Shown: positions 24,214 through 35,470 of the stretch, in pieces | Position numbering within the stretch: the stretch's first letter is position 1 | Layout of the letters: each line of letters opens with the position of its first letter | Assembly: GCF_943734655.1 (NCBI RefSeq) | Contig: NC_071355.1 | Span: forward strand, 22,704,268-22,768,267 | DNA: 64,000 nt | Direction of reading: 5' to 3' | DNA from: Sabethes cyaneus | Taxonomy: Eukaryota; Arthropoda; Insecta; Diptera; Culicidae | The notes under the pieces: generated by a model | Told to the model about the DNA's origin: nothing | The model's database searches: none | What the model saw: only the letters and a program-made list of their open reading frames with translations | Translations under genes and position numbers: made by a program

Positions 24214-25989
24214 GTTTATGCTGTGGCTTTTATGAAGATAGTTATATCTTGGTGCCTGAGTGTAAGTGCTCTACATATCTTGGTATTATATGCAGATTAC
24301 ATGTCGAAGTATGAAACATAAATGTCATGCTGAATTAATTATGACTGCTCCACAATACCCTTCGTAGATCACATTTGTGTTAAAGAAATGTATTTTGGGT
24401 TGGGCAAAACGTACCTTCGACAGCAGAAATGAAAGATAAATGAACACGTGATGATGGTTTGGATTTAAATTTCAGTACAGTGATTAAACAGCAATAAAAG
24501 TTGCTGTGTCAGACGAAAAGAACTGCTCCGGCATGCGTAACTATTCTGAGCTTATTTATTTGTGAGGTGCAGGAACGTTCTTCAGTATGCAGCGTTTAAT
24601 TTACCTTTTGCTTTTTTAATTACTCTTTAATTGTCCAGATAATGATGATATCATTATTCAATGTAATGTAATTTATAGGATTGTCTCCATTTTTTTGTTT
24701 GGGTTGAAATATAAATAAGTAATTAATATGTTGTACCTTTGCAATTTACTTTCAATTTGAATTTGATGCACTTGAATAAGCTGTAAATATTTATGGTAGT
24801 GTATTAAATTAATGCAATATGTATCTGAAAATCAAAATAGATCTAAAATATAATCTTTTGATTGTAAAAATTTTACTTTGCGATTTTTTTGTTCCGGAGT
24901 TACGAAAAAATCGATTTCTCGAAATCCTGTATGTATGTATGTATGTATGCATGTATGTATGGAGGTAGCCACCATCACCTCAAAGCTTTCCCATTGTATG
25001 CAAGTAGAATTACTGCAGAATGGAATTTATCTACCCAGCAACTTTCATGTCAATGCTGTTCTTGAAGGACCAAAAGGGATTGGGTGGATCTGTTAGCAAT
25101 GCCGCTTACATGATTCCACGGAAGTATAAGACACTCCTTCCAGCATAGACCTCCGCTTTCTAGATACATAACTTCGCCGTGCAAACTTAACTTGCGTGAT
25201 GATTTGTGTGCTAGAAGGGCGCGTCAAAATTCTCTCTGACCTTGTATGACTTGGGTTGGTTACCACATCCTTCATCCAGTCTTCGATTTATTCGATAGCC
25301 TGATGCTCTCTCCCCTTTATTATAATGATGGTATATGGAAATGTAATAGAATATGTGTTATATGTATATACAATATATGAAGATTAATAAATATAGCTAC
25401 AATGATATCACCATTAAGATGAAAAGAAGTATATTTGGGTAAAAATAGAACAACCTCACCAGCAGACCTTCGAATGGAATAGAGTTTGAGCATCATGGAA
25501 GCATCATTTGAGTTTCCATAAGTGCTTCCATCATTAATTTAATTTTTTTCTTCTGGTATCCATGAGCATTATTTAACTTTTTTCGGCCCGAGTTTTCACT
25601 GAACAGCAGAAGGTGCTTCATGAGCTAAAACGAAATAAATAATTGAAAAAGCTTATGTTAAGCTTACCTACTAACAAGGTCCTGTGGCTCATTCGTCACT
25701 CAAACCCGCAGTTTTGAGATCAGGCAGTCGGGTACCACCCAGCATCGCACCTCCTAGCTTGGCTACTCAATAGAGCATTACCGGGTAAGGCCACGTGTAG
25801 GTGCTAGATAGGGGCTTAGAATGGTGTGAGCTATGTTGGACGCTTCGTCATTTGCCTTTCTCGTTTCATACCCAAATCGATTTCTCGAAATCCTTATCAA
25901 AAATTCATATTTCGGAGAACCAAAATTATTAAATGACAAAGACAGATAGTATATTTGGTTTGAAGATTTGAACATTGCCCAACGTATCC
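24214..25989. other. No gene; short ATGT repeat and dispersed repeats
   Basis: AT-rich. A TATG/TGTA tetranucleotide run lies near 24929-24961, and 25434-25548 is an inverted relative of 5933-6025. Around 25680-25800 is a diverged tRNA-like stretch. No supported gene. Confidence 0.35.
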
Positions 25990-26541
25990 GGCCAGCTTTA
26001 ATCAATTTCTGAATACTGGGTTCGCCGAAGAGACGCGTGAGCTAGTGGTTTATTCTTCGCTTCCATACACCGTTCTCTTGCCCGCCGTCAAAGATGGTTC
26101 TTTGGGCAACCCGCCGTTCGAAAACTCCGAGTATTCGTAGGTCCTCTTTTAGCAGTGTCCACGTTTCGTGCCAGTAGAGGACAACCGGTCTAATTAGCGT
26201 TTTGGACAGTATGCACTTTGTATGGGGGTTCAGACTGTTCGACCGCAAGTGTTTGCGGAGTCTGTAGTAGGCCCGACTTCCGCTGATAATACGCTTTTTA
26301 ATCTGACGGCTGTTATCGTCCTCTGTTGCCAGTGAGCCAAGATATACGAACTCGTCGACTACCTCAAACTCATCCTTATATAATTTGTTTTAGGCTTAAT
26401 TATTTTCAATCCCATCTTCTCTGCTTCGCGTTTTAGTTTGGTGTACTGATCTTCCACCGTTCCACCAAAATGTTCTGCCGACAGCATCCACGTCATCAGG
26501 AAGTAGGTAATTTGACTGGATTTATTTAAAATCGTGCCCCG
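25990..26541 (-). pseudogene. Old RTE relic, 3' part of split host element
   Basis: Minus-strand frames give IEIRGTILNKSSQITYF, then MGLKIIKPKTNYIR, then VVDEFVYLGSL and SLNPHTKCILSKTLIRPVVL. These are the post-active-site RT segments of an RTE-type element, diverged from and homologous to the intact copy beside it. The FADD box has decayed and frames shift. The sequence is interrupted at 26542-29846 by the younger RTE element, and its upstream part continues at 29834-29990. Confidence 0.7.
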
Positions 26542-26554
26542 TATTTCGATCGCC
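26542..26554. repeat. Target-site duplication, left copy
   Basis: TATTTCGATCGCC here is identical to 29834-29846. It is the 13 bp direct repeat flanking the intact RTE-like element and derives from the coding sequence of the older element. Confidence 0.85.
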
Positions 26555-26564
26555 TTCTTCTTCT

Positions 26565-29500
26565 TCAGCAGCATAGAGCCGGGGTGGCTCGTGCTGTTTC
26601 AAGCACTCGTCTCCATTCAACTCGGTCTTGGGCCACTCGTCGCCAATTTCCTAGTCGTCTCAGAAGTCGCAAATCGCTCTCGACCTGGTCGAGCCATCGT
26701 GCACGTTGGGCCCCCCTGTTCCTGGTGCCGGTGGGGTTGTTGAAGAGGACTATTTTCGTCGCACAGTCGTCCGGCATCCTTACGACGTGTCCGGCCCACC
26801 GTAGCCTGCTAACTTTCGCTAGATGTACGATGGGAGTCTCCCCAAGCAGTGCCTGTAGCTCGTGATTCATACGCCTCCGCCACTCTCCGCTTTCAGTTTG
26901 TACTCCGCCAAATATCGTCCGCAGCACTTTCCGCTCAAACACGGCAAGGGCGCGTATGTCCTCCGTAAGCAGCGTCACGGCTTCAAGTCCATAAAGAACT
27001 ACCGGTCTAATAATGGTTTTGTACATTGTTAGCTTAGTGCGGCGGCGTATGCTTCCTGATCGTAGCGTTTTACGAAGGGCAAAGTAGGCCCGATTTCCCG
27101 CTTGGATGCGCCGCTGGATCTCCTTACTAGTGTTGTTGTCCGCGGTCACCAGCGATCCCAAATACACGAACTCTTCTACCACTTCTAGTTCGTCGCCGTC
27201 AACGGTTACCGTCCGTGGGAGGCGCACATTTGTTTCCTTTGAGCCTCTTCCTTTCATGTATTTGGTCTTCGACGCATTTATTTTTAGCCCAATTCTCCTA
27301 GACTCCGCTTTCAGTCTGGCGTAGATTGCCTCCGCCGTCGCAAAGTTCCTGGCAATGATATCAAAGTCATCTGCAAAGCCTAGAAGTTGGCTACTCTTGG
27401 TAAAAATCGTGCCTCTCGTTTCGATGCCCGCTCGTCGGATCACCCCCTCAAGAGCGATGTTGAACAGCATGCAGGATAGACCGTCACCTTGTCTCAACCC
27501 TCGTCGCGTCTCGAAGGGACTCGAGAGTGTCCCCGAGATGCGTACGAAACACATCACTCGATCCAATGTAGCTCTGATCAGTCGCGTCAGTTTGTCCGGA
27601 AAACCGTATTCGTGCATTATCTGCCATAGCTTGTCTCGATCGACTGTATCGTATGCTGCTTTGAAATCAATAAAGATGTGATGCGTGGGCACGTTGTACT
27701 CCCGACATTTCTGCAAGATCTGTCGGAGAGTAAAAATTTGGTCCGTAGTTGCGCGAGCCCCCATGAAACCCGCCTGATAATTCCCTACGAAACCTTGTGC
27801 TATCGGTGACAGCCGGCGTAACAGGATCTGGGAGAGTACCTTGTAGGCGGCATTTACCAGCGTAATACCGCGATAGTTGCAGCAGTCTAGCCGATCACCC
27901 TTTTTGTAGATGGGACAAACCACTCCTTCCATCCATTCCTCCGGTAGCTTTTCCTCCTCCCAAATCCTCGAAATAACCCAGTGTAGAGCCTTTGCTAGCG
28001 TTTCTCCGCCATGTTTATAAAGCTCTGCCGGTAAGCGGTCCTTCCCAGCGGCTTTATTGGTCTTCAGCAACCTGATTTCTCGTTTGACTTCTTGGAGATC
28101 AGGTGCTAGGACATCACTATCTTCCATGGGCGCTCCTAGGTTAATTTCCGTTCCGCCTCCTTCTGCGACTTCGCCATTGAGGTGTTCATCGAAGAACTGC
28201 TTCCACCTGTCGACCACCTCGCGCTCATTTGTAATTAGATTCCCTCCCTCGTCCCTACACACGTCAGGTTTCGGTGTGTAGCCCTTCCGAGTTTGGTTCA
28301 CCTTCTCATAAAACTTGCGCGTGTCATTAGCTCGGAATAGTTGCTCCAATTCTTCACGATCTCTGTCCTCCTTTTGGCGCTTTTTTCTCCTCAGGATCGT
28401 GGTCAACTTGTTCCTAGCTCGTCGGTACTTGGCCAGGTTCTCTCTAGTGGCAATACTTAGATAATTTTTCCAAGCATTTTTTTTCTCCTCCACCGCTTGT
28501 TGGCATTCCCCATCAAACCAATCATTTTGTGTACTCCGAGGCTCAATACCTAGTGCCGCGGTAGCGGCCTCTCCGATGGCCGAGCGTATTCTGCCCCAAC
28601 CGTCTTCGAGGTTTGAAGCACCTAACTCCTCGGAAGAAGGCAGTGCCTCATTCAGTACTCGCGCGTAGTTCTCGGCAGCTTGTGGGTTATCTAGCTGCCT
28701 GATGTTCAGCCGAGGAGGGCGGCTTTGACGTGTCCGGTATACGGTGGACAGCTTTGAGCGCACATGTACTGCTACTAGGTAATGGTCAGAATCGATATCC
28801 GCACCCCGACGGGAGCGTACGTTCGTGATGTTAGAGAAGAACCGGCCCTCTATAAGAACGTGGTCAATTTGGTTCAATGTACGTTGGTCAGGTGATCTCC
28901 AGGTGGCTTTGTGGATATCCTTGCGCGGGAAAAAGGTGCTTCGGATCACCAGGCCTCGGGAAGCTGCGAAGTTTATACATCGTTGGCCGTTATCGTTTGT
29001 GTCGGTGTGCAGGCTATGGGGTCCTACCACCGGTCTATACATTTCTTCCCTACCGACCTGGGCGTTCATATCCCCGATGACGATCTTGATGTCCCGTGAC
29101 GAGCAGCTGTCGTACGTTGTCTCCAACCTCGCGTAGAACGCTTCTTTCTCATCGTCGGGTCTACCTTCGTGCGGGCAGTGCACGTTAATGATGCTATAAT
29201 TGAAGAAACGACCCTTTATCCTCAATACACACATTCTCTCGTTGATCGCCTTCCAATCTATCACGCGATCCTGCATTCCGCCCAGCACTACAAAGCCCGT
29301 TCCCAGTTCGTTGGTAGCGCCACCGCTCTGGTAAAACTGGGCCTTTCCGCCACGTATCTTCCATACCTTCTCTCCTTTGCGACAGATTTCCTGCAGAGCT
29401 ACGATACCGAGTTTGCGGGGTTCCAGCTGTTCAATCAGCACCCGCTCGCAACCTGCGAAATTTAGCGATCTGCAGTTCCAAGTCCCGAGTCTCCATTCGT

Positions 29501-29576
29501 CGTCCTTATTCCGTCGCCTAGGTCGATGCCGAATATTCCGCTCCGAATATGCTTGAATGTTGTTAGTTTGTGTTGT
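26565..29576 (-). CDS. RTE ORF2: endonuclease-reverse transcriptase
   Basis: Open for 1003 codons without a stop. The APE-type endonuclease begins with GTWNCRSLN, and shows IVALQEI (catalytic Glu), VIGDMNAQVG, IDHVLIEG and DSDHYLV. The reverse transcriptase follows with GKDRLPAELYK, YRGITLVNAAYKVLSQIL, QAGFMGARATTDQIF, the catalytic FIDFKAAYDTVDR, GLRQGDGLSCMLFNIAL and the second catalytic box FADDFDII, then INASKTKYM and a C-terminal region to LCC. The protein nicks target DNA and primes reverse transcription of its own RNA. There is no ATG before the conserved start; the frame is open from 29576 and overlaps ORF1 by 115 bp in the -1 frame, so translation may use frameshifting or reinitiation. 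All catalytic boxes look intact, but activity is unproven. Confidence 0.9.
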   Translation of the reverse strand, partial: TTQTNNIQAYSERNIRHRPRRRNKDDEWRLGTWNCRSLNFAGCERVLIEQLEPRKLGIVALQEICRKGEKVWKIRGGKAQFYQSGGATNELGTGFVVLGGMQDRVIDWKAINERMCVLRIKGRFFNYSIINVHCPHEGRPDDEKEAFYARLETTYDSCSSRDIKIVIGDMNAQVGREEMYRPVVGPHSLHTDTNDNGQRCINFAASRGLVIRSTFFPRKDIHKATWRSPDQRTLNQIDHVLIEGRFFSNITNVRSRRGADIDSDHYLVAVHVRSKLSTVYRTRQSRPPRLNIRQLDNPQAAENYARVLNEALPSSEELGASNLEDGWGRIRSAIGEAATAALGIEPRSTQNDWFDGECQQAVEEKKNAWKNYLSIATRENLAKYRRARNKLTTILRRKKRQKEDRDREELEQLFRANDTRKFYEKVNQTRKGYTPKPDVCRDEGGNLITNEREVVDRWKQFFDEHLNGEVAEGGGTEINLGAPMEDSDVLAPDLQEVKREIRLLKTNKAAGKDRLPAELYKHGGETLAKALHWVISRIWEEEKLPEEWMEGVVCPIYKKGDRLDCCNYRGITLVNAAYKVLSQILLRRLSPIAQGFVGNYQAGFMGARATTDQIFTLRQILQKCREYNVPTHHIFIDFKAAYDTVDRDKLWQIMHEYGFPDKLTRLIRATLDRVMCFVRISGTLSSPFETRRGLRQGDGLSCMLFNIALEGVIRRAGIETRGTIFTKSSQLLGFADDFDIIARNFATAEAIYARLKAESRRIGLKINASKTKYMKGRGSKETNVRLPRTVTVDGDELEVVEEFVYLGSLVTADNNTSKEIQRRIQAGNRAYFALRKTLRSGSIRRRTKLTMYKTIIRPVVLYGLEAVTLLTEDIRALAVFERKVLRTIFGGVQTESGEWRRRMNHELQALLGETPIVHLAKVSRLRWAGHVVRMPDDCATKIVLFNNPTGTRNRGAQRARWLDQVESDLRLLRRLGNWRRVAQDRVEWRRVLETARATPALCC

Positions 29577-29632
29577 TTAGGTGTGTAGCCGTACTGGGGC
29601 AACACTACCGAGTCTCGTGATGGGGCTGCCAT
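29462..29632 (-). CDS. RTE ORF1: short 56-residue protein
   Basis: ATG at 29632 opens 56 codons, starting MAAPSRDSVVLPQYGY and ending at TAA 29462-29464. It overlaps the upstream end of ORF2 by 115 bp, with ORF2 in the -1 frame relative to it. A tiny ORF1 overlapping ORF2 is the known layout of RTE-1-type elements. No domain is recognisable. It may serve mainly to deliver ribosomes to ORF2. Confidence 0.6.
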   Translation of the reverse strand: MAAPSRDSVVLPQYGYTPKQHKLTTFKHIRSGIFGIDLGDGIRTTNGDSGLGTADR

Positions 29633-29833
29633 CTTATAGTGCCGAGACTCACTACCTCCTTCCCGGTTAGTATACGACCTTAGTTTCCACCGGGGTTGGT
29701 TACCCGATCTCCGCTAAGGTTGCTCGTATTCCGGCTGGTACCACGAGGAGGTCGGGATCGGAGTTGCTAGATAAGAGGCTAACGACCACTATGGGGTCTA
29801 TATTCCGCATTATCCGGCCGTTTACCAACCGTT

Positions 29834-29846
29834 TATTTCGATCGCC
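29834..29846. repeat. Target-site duplication, right copy
   Basis: TATTTCGATCGCC, identical to 26542-26554. Confidence 0.85.
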
Positions 29847-29990
29847 GCTCGTCTTATAACACCTTCAAGCACAATGTTGAATAGCAGGCAGGGAAGACCA
29901 TCTCCTTACCGAAGTCCCCGAGATTCGAATGGATCCAACAATCCATCCGAGATTCTCACACAGCAATGGAAAAAGCACATCCTAATAGGT
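29847..29990 (-). pseudogene. Old RTE relic, 5' part of split host element
   Basis: The minus strand reads GLPCLLFNIVLEGVIRRAAIEI, which joins in frame to IEIRGTILNKSSQ at 26541 when the young element and one duplication copy are removed. It corresponds to the LLFNIALEG box of RTE reverse transcriptases. Upstream coding is lost beyond about 29990. Confidence 0.65.
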
Positions 29991-30109
29991 TAACTGAATA
30001 GTGAGATACGCTGTCAAATCTAGAAACATTAAAAACATACCTAGCACATGCGTTTACTGCAAGCCACAATTTGTTCAGAGAACTAGCTGATGCACTGATA
30101 AAAAGAAAA
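29991..30109. other. Spacer
   Basis: Short unassigned sequence between the old RTE relic and the Jockey-like relic. Confidence 0.3.
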
Positions 30110-31400
30110 TCGGCATATGTGAGGGAAGAGCAGGCTTTTGAATATTTTGAGTTTCGTGTTTACATCTAAATATCTAGCTACTATGTTGAGCTGCTTTAAT
30201 GTACCATAGATTTTACCAATCTGAGCATTGATTTGAGAACTCCAGTCTAAGTTCAACTTAAATATTGCGCTTTTTGCACCATATTAGACTCCTGTGCAAA
30301 AAATTTCTGCGCAGTGAAAATTTTTACACACTCATACTTGGGCTTTGTAGCGCTTTGCACACTTACACTTGTACTGTTTTCATCTACTGTCAGACGATTT
30401 ATAGTGTTGACGAAAGTAAACATGATCAACATTATTGCTTGTCACCACAAATATTTAGTAGTATTAGTGACTGCGAAAGTTTAACTGTCATTGGAACTTT
30501 TTTGCAGAAGTCTAAGAACTCGTGCAATCATCAATATTACACCAAGAATATTAGCACGGTCCATAAAGGGATGGGAACAGGAAGGGATTTTCAACTTGCA
30601 CAGCATCATTGCTTTAGTTTTTGACATATTAATAGGCAATAAGTTGCCATTGAAAGGGACCATTAAAGAGTTCGTTCAAGATCATTATTGATCAGCAACG
30701 ATAGGGTGGAACTATTTATGTTTTCATTTACGCATAGGTAGATTTGCACGCCGTCCGCAAAGAGATGTATAGAACAGTGCACAAGAACATTTGGAAGATC
30801 ATTAATGAATAATGAAAACAAGAGTGGAGAACAACAGATTCAATATTGCAAAATGAGGACATAGCTTCATCATACAATACTGCTTGTTTTCTGTCACTGA
30901 GATAAGACTTGAACAAATTGATTACACTTTGAGAAAAACCATATTGTGAACTCAGTTTATTCAATAGCGTTCGATGTGAAACACGATCAAAAGCCTTGCT
31001 AAAGTCAATAAGTAACAAGTTCGCCAAACCTTTTCTATCTATGACTTTAGCAACATCGTCATGAATTTTAAGTAAAGCCGAGAGAGCACTAAGGATGCTA
31101 ATCGGACGCAGGTTAGTTATCTCTGTTAGTCTCTGATTCTTTTTGATCGGAATAATCGGATTTCCATGCAAGCGGAAATTTTGATGATATAATAATTCGA
31201 TTAAATAAGTGTGCAATCATATGCAAAACAAGTGGTAATATTATTTTAATAAACTTAATAGGAATCATGTCCAATCCTACAGCATTAGACTTAATCGAAA
31301 AATTTTATTTGCAATCTTGTTTTCTTGAAAAGTAAGGTATGTTGCTACTTCGTCCTAATTGCCTATTCCCGTACTATCCAACACAAATTATTAAAAATAT
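30110..31400 (-). pseudogene. Decayed Jockey-like reverse transcriptase
   Basis: The minus strand gives, in order, SNAVGLDMIPIKFIK (about 31300-31250), then a long frame at 30728-31216 with the catalytic LIDFSKAFDRVSHRTLLNKL and SQSVINLFKSYLSDRKQAV. It continues with INMSKTKAMMLCK (30600-30640) and a C-terminal stretch LNLDWSSQINAQIGK...LKIFKSLLFPH at 30120-30260. The YADD box is lost, stops and frameshifts are present, and there is no endonuclease domain. It is a 5'-truncated dead copy of a Jockey/CR1-like element. Confidence 0.75.
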
Positions 31401-31929
31401 CAGCATTTTTATGACACACAATTCAAATCTAGTTATTACCTAATATTTTAGTTTGTTGTCTATCATACGCGATTAATCAAAGTGAGCTGAGATTTATTTA
31501 AATGCTTTTTATCATTAAAGAAGCCCTACCAGCCAAATTTCCTACGTTTTTTCGTGCGACGAAGAAGAAAATATCGACTAATCGTTTTAAACTTGCCTGG
31601 TCTGCAGAAATTTTGCAGCATAACATTTGTCATGCCGTCCTACACAAATATATGCGCGCTAGCTTCGTAAACATTGTTGTTATTTTTAGTTCGGACGATG
31701 AAAAATTTTGGTGGACGGATTTTGGAGTTGCGTAATTTCAATAATATGCTTTAATAATCGCTTTTCAGTGATTTCAAAGTTCACGGATCGGAACTTTTGG
31801 AGTATTCCTTAAATCCATCCAACAAATGATGAAAATTGAAATGGCTTTACTTACTACGACGGGAATTAGAAATAAACTCTACTTTGATTTTAAAGTGGAA
31901 CATTTTTTAGTGTAGATTTTTTCATGTTT
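31401..31929. other. No gene recognised
   Basis: AT-rich; a 78-codon + frame at 31502-31735 has no recognisable feature. Confidence 0.3.
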
Positions 31930-33390
31930 AGAAATGAATGTTGTAAAAAAAGGATGTTGTAAATGCCAGATCGGGTATATTCGGCGGACACGAAGTACCT
32001 CACAATGTCCATTTTCTTCGCTCCGGGGTGGAGCTGGATGTACGAACAAACCATCTAGCATAGTTGCTTTGCCACACTCCTTCGTCCAATATGCCGCCAA
32101 GAATTGATCGCAGGACTTTATGCTCGAAAACACCGAAACCACGCTTTGTGGCCGTAGAGTACCACCGGGAGAATTAGCGTTTTATAGAGCGCGAGTTTTG
32201 TACGGAGTTGTAGGCTACGGGACCTCAGCTGGCTACGTAATCCGTAGAAGGCCTTGTTGGCAGCCGCTATCCGCCTTTTTACTTCACGGCTCAAATCGTT
32301 GTCACATGTCACATGTTCAACGTATCAAGGCAAACAAATTCGTCGACCACTTCAGAAGTATATCCATCTATCACCACCGCAGTTCCAACACCCGAAGGGC
32401 TACCACGCTCTCTACCAGCCATCATATACTTTGTTTTGGTAGAATTTATGATAAGCCCTATCCTCGCAGCGTCCTCCTTAAGATGCGGGTACGCTTCTTC
32501 CACAGCTCTACGGTTAGCACCGATGATATCGATGTCGTCCGTAAACCCTAGGAGCATATGAGATTTCGTGATGATGGTACCGCTTCTCTGCACGCCGGCT
32601 CATCGAATAGCACCTTCCAATGCAATGTTGAACAGCAAGTTCGATAGTCCGTCACCTTGCTTCAAACCATCTAACGTCACAAACGAGTCTGATGTCTCAC
32701 CCGCTATCCTGACGCTTGATTTTGAAGCATCAAGGGTAGCACGTATAAGCCCAATTAGTTTTGTTGGAAAACCATGTTCAAGCATAATCTGCCACAGCTC
32801 GTTTTGTTTAACTGAATCGTACGCCGCTTTGAAATCTATAGACAGATGATGAGTCTGCAAGGTGAATTCCCGGAATTTATCGAGGATCTGTCGCAAGGTG
32901 AACATTTGGTCCGTCGTGGAGCGTCCCTCTCGAAAACCGCACTGGTATTCGCCAACAAAGGTTTCCTGTAACAGCCTCAGTCTGAGAAACAGGATGCGAG
33001 AGAGAATTTTGTATGCAGAATTGAGGAGAGTAATTGCTGCATTCGAGTCGATGGCCCTTTTTGTAAATTGGGCATATGAGACCTTCCAACCAGCCCGTAA
33101 GTAATTCCTCCTCAGTCCATACCTTTAGCATAACCTGATGGATTGCAGAATACAGCCGTTCGCTCCCGACTTTCAAAAGTTCGGCGGGAATGCCGTCCTT
33201 TCCAGCTGCTTTGCTCGTCCAAAGTTGGTGGATCCACAGCTTGTCCATCATCCTCAATCGTTATCCTGTTTCTGTTGACCGTTCCATCTTGTTCACCATT
33301 CAACAATGCATCGAAATATTGTTTCCAACGCCTAGCCACTTCCGATCTTTCGGTAATCAGGTTCCCCTCCTTGTCGTTGCACATAACTCT
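31930..33390 (-). pseudogene. RTE-type element relic, frameshifted
   Basis: Minus-strand pieces in order: NLITERSEVARRWKQYFDALLNGE (33384-33300), KAAGKDGIPAELLK (about 33200), TLRQILDKFREF then LSIDFKAAYDSVKQ and GLKQGDGLSNLLFNIAL (32905-32600), GFTDDIDIIGAN, INSTKTKYMMAGRERGSPS (32593-32309), then EVKRRIAAANKAFYGLRSQLRS and TLILPVVLYG (32312-32118) and a C-terminal tail to about 31930. The FADD box is now FTDD and at least three frameshifts separate the pieces. It belongs to a family distinct from the intact copy at 26555-29833 but close to the fragment at 9415-9591. The endonuclease is missing. Confidence 0.8.
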
Positions 33391-33399
33391 GCCACCTGG

Positions 33400-33640
33400 G
33401 CCTCCCAGTTGGCGTCGAGGCTTGATGCTGGCCTAATAAGCCAGTCGTCGTATGTTCGAATCTCGGTTGGGAGAGGCTGTTAGAGTCAATAGGATCGTAG
33501 CAACTAGCCCTGCAATTGTCCTGTACAGCTGGCTGCGATGTCTGTCGTATAAAAACAGAAGGTCAAGTTTCGATAACGGAATATTGCGCCTAGGCTTTGC
33601 TTTTCTTAATAACAGAGAAAGAGATCCTGCAAGAATCGTT
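33400..33640 (+). mobile_element. tRNA-derived SINE, fullest copy
   Basis: The head has CCCAGTTGGCGTCGAGG (A-box-like), GCTGGCCTAATAAGCCAG (a clear hairpin) and GTTCGAATCTCGG (B-box). The body has GTAGCAACTAGCCCTGC, AATTGTCCTGTACAGC and CGGAATATTGCGCCTAGG, then CTTTGCTTTTC. RNA polymerase III promoter boxes plus an unrelated body are the layout of a tRNA-derived SINE such as the mosquito Feilai type. Family naming is inference. Confidence 0.6.
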
Positions 33641-34429
33641 AATAATAACTTGACTCAACAGGACTTCAAGTTAAACTAGCTAAAAATAGGTTTCAATAGT
33701 GAGAAGATGAAAGACACCAAAATATAAAAGATTGATCATAAATAACCTAAGTATGCAAAAAACGTAAAGATCTAATGTAACCTGATGGAAAAAGTTCGCT
33801 CGAAATGTTTTTGGACTTTGGATAGTTTGAATCTTTTAAACCTTCGATTTGAAAACATTTTCTGACAGCTTACCGCTACTGTAACCAGACCGTCTTGTGA
33901 TGTCATGTTGAATAGATAATAACAGAAAACAGGTTCTTCAAAGTTGAGCTCCCGCATGGACACATTAAAACTGAGGCCGTTTCCAGCTTATTGACAGTGC
34001 GACCTTTCGCGACCATGTGAATCTCTTTTTATCACGATAATATTTCTAGTTTGGTTTTATGCTTAGACAATATACTATCTTGGAAAGGCAGTGTAAAGTG
34101 TCCGAGGTATTCAAGATTGAAAAAAATCCTTTAGTCTGATTTACATAAAATTGAGTTAAATTTAGCTTACATAATCATAATGTTTACAACATCTGAATGT
34201 GCTATCATGATTAACGATGTTCCAGTATTTACTGGCACCAAAAGTAATCTATCTTAATAATCAAACTGCAAAAAATTATCCCATTTGCGTACAGTTCAAT
34301 CAACGCACCGCACATTAGCGCTGTTTACACTATCGATTTAATTTTATCAACCTGATGCGAACGTAAATCATTCAATCTAACACAAACCGAAGAAAACAAC
34401 AACCTATCAAAAAATAACATGGCTTTCAA
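33641..34429. other. No gene recognised
   Basis: AT-rich stretch without a supported frame. Confidence 0.3.
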
Positions 34430-34900
34430 CTTCACGACCACCGGACACCGCACTACCAGGCAGTGGGCCCTCGGCTGGCACCAGGTACCGTCGTCGGTCG
34501 TGGCGCAACGATCAGACAAATATATGTGGCTATTTGTTTAAGTCTGCGCGGCACGATTTAATGTTTTGCACGCATCATCACATTGCGCCCTGCCGATTTT
34601 CGACGTGAACGAAACCAGCCTGGTTCGTCAGACGGAGTCAGAATACAAGGTTGTTAAGCTCTGGTCACTGCTGGCGCGCAGTGGATGGTGGCGGGTTCCC
34701 TCTGCGGCTCTGCCTGGTTTGGCTCCGCTCTGCTAGCCTGCGCTGCGACTTGCGACCAACCAGAGAAAGTTCACGACGTCTTGTCAAACTGTGCAACCGA
34801 CTGAGGGCCGCAAGGGGTTGCATGCATGTGGCATTCCATCGGTGGATGCTCGTTATGAATTTGAAGCCCTTTCGTCCGAGGTGGATAGTTGGTTCAATCT
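34430..34900. promoter_or_regulatory. GC-rich promoter-like block
   Basis: A CpG-rich island with words such as CGTCAGACGGAGTCAG and CTGGTCACTGCTGGCGCGC, unlike its surroundings. Frames inside match nothing known. It may be a promoter or 5' UTR exon (orientation unknown), or an island within the large 5' region of LanB1. Confidence 0.25.
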
Positions 34901-35470
34901 ATGGTGAAATTGGTTAAAATACTTAAGTACATAGCTAAGTGAGGTTCAGAGGAAAGGGGAAAAAATACTGCGATTAAAAATGTTTCATTGCCATAGGTGA
35001 TTTGTTTTGGTCGATCCATTGTACGTGGGTCAATGATTATGTAGGTCTGCTAGCGCGCGGAAAGAACTGTGTGAGTTTTTGCATTCGGTGTGCACTTTCC
35101 TATGGTAATTGGAGCCACCAACTGCGACAACCTTAGCTAAGTACAGGTTTACTTCCATCGATATCCGTTGCCATTCAGCTGCTTTAGGACGTTCCAAAGG
35201 GAAGCAACAGTGTCAAATTTTACGAATCGTACATTATTGCTTCTTATTTAACTGGTGTATGTTGCTAGTACGTCTGTATTGCGGAGTCCGTCGAGACCCA
35301 GTTTGTCCAAGGGAAGCTGATGTCAGATTTATTTTTAAACCGACCACTGCTGGTAGCGATAAGTGTAATGCAAACGATGCTTCCACAAATTAAAACAAAT
35401 GTGCATAGTAATGAAGCGAGGTTTCGTAATGGACGTTTGAGGCTATCGACATTGAGGCAGATGACGGCTA
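34901..35470. other. No gene recognised
   Basis: Mixed-composition sequence; short frames only. Confidence 0.3.

Larger units (their letters stand above)
26555..29833 (-). mobile_element. Near-complete RTE-like non-LTR retrotransposon
   Basis: A 3.28 kb element with two overlapping frames, bounded by a perfect 13 bp target-site duplication. Its 3' end (minus strand) is the ORF2 stop codon followed directly by GAAGAAGAAG and the duplication, so there is almost no 3' UTR. Short ORF1, a single large EN-RT ORF2 and a simple-repeat tail fit the RTE clade. The long open ORF2 shows that insertion is recent. It landed in the RT region of an older relative. Confidence 0.85.
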
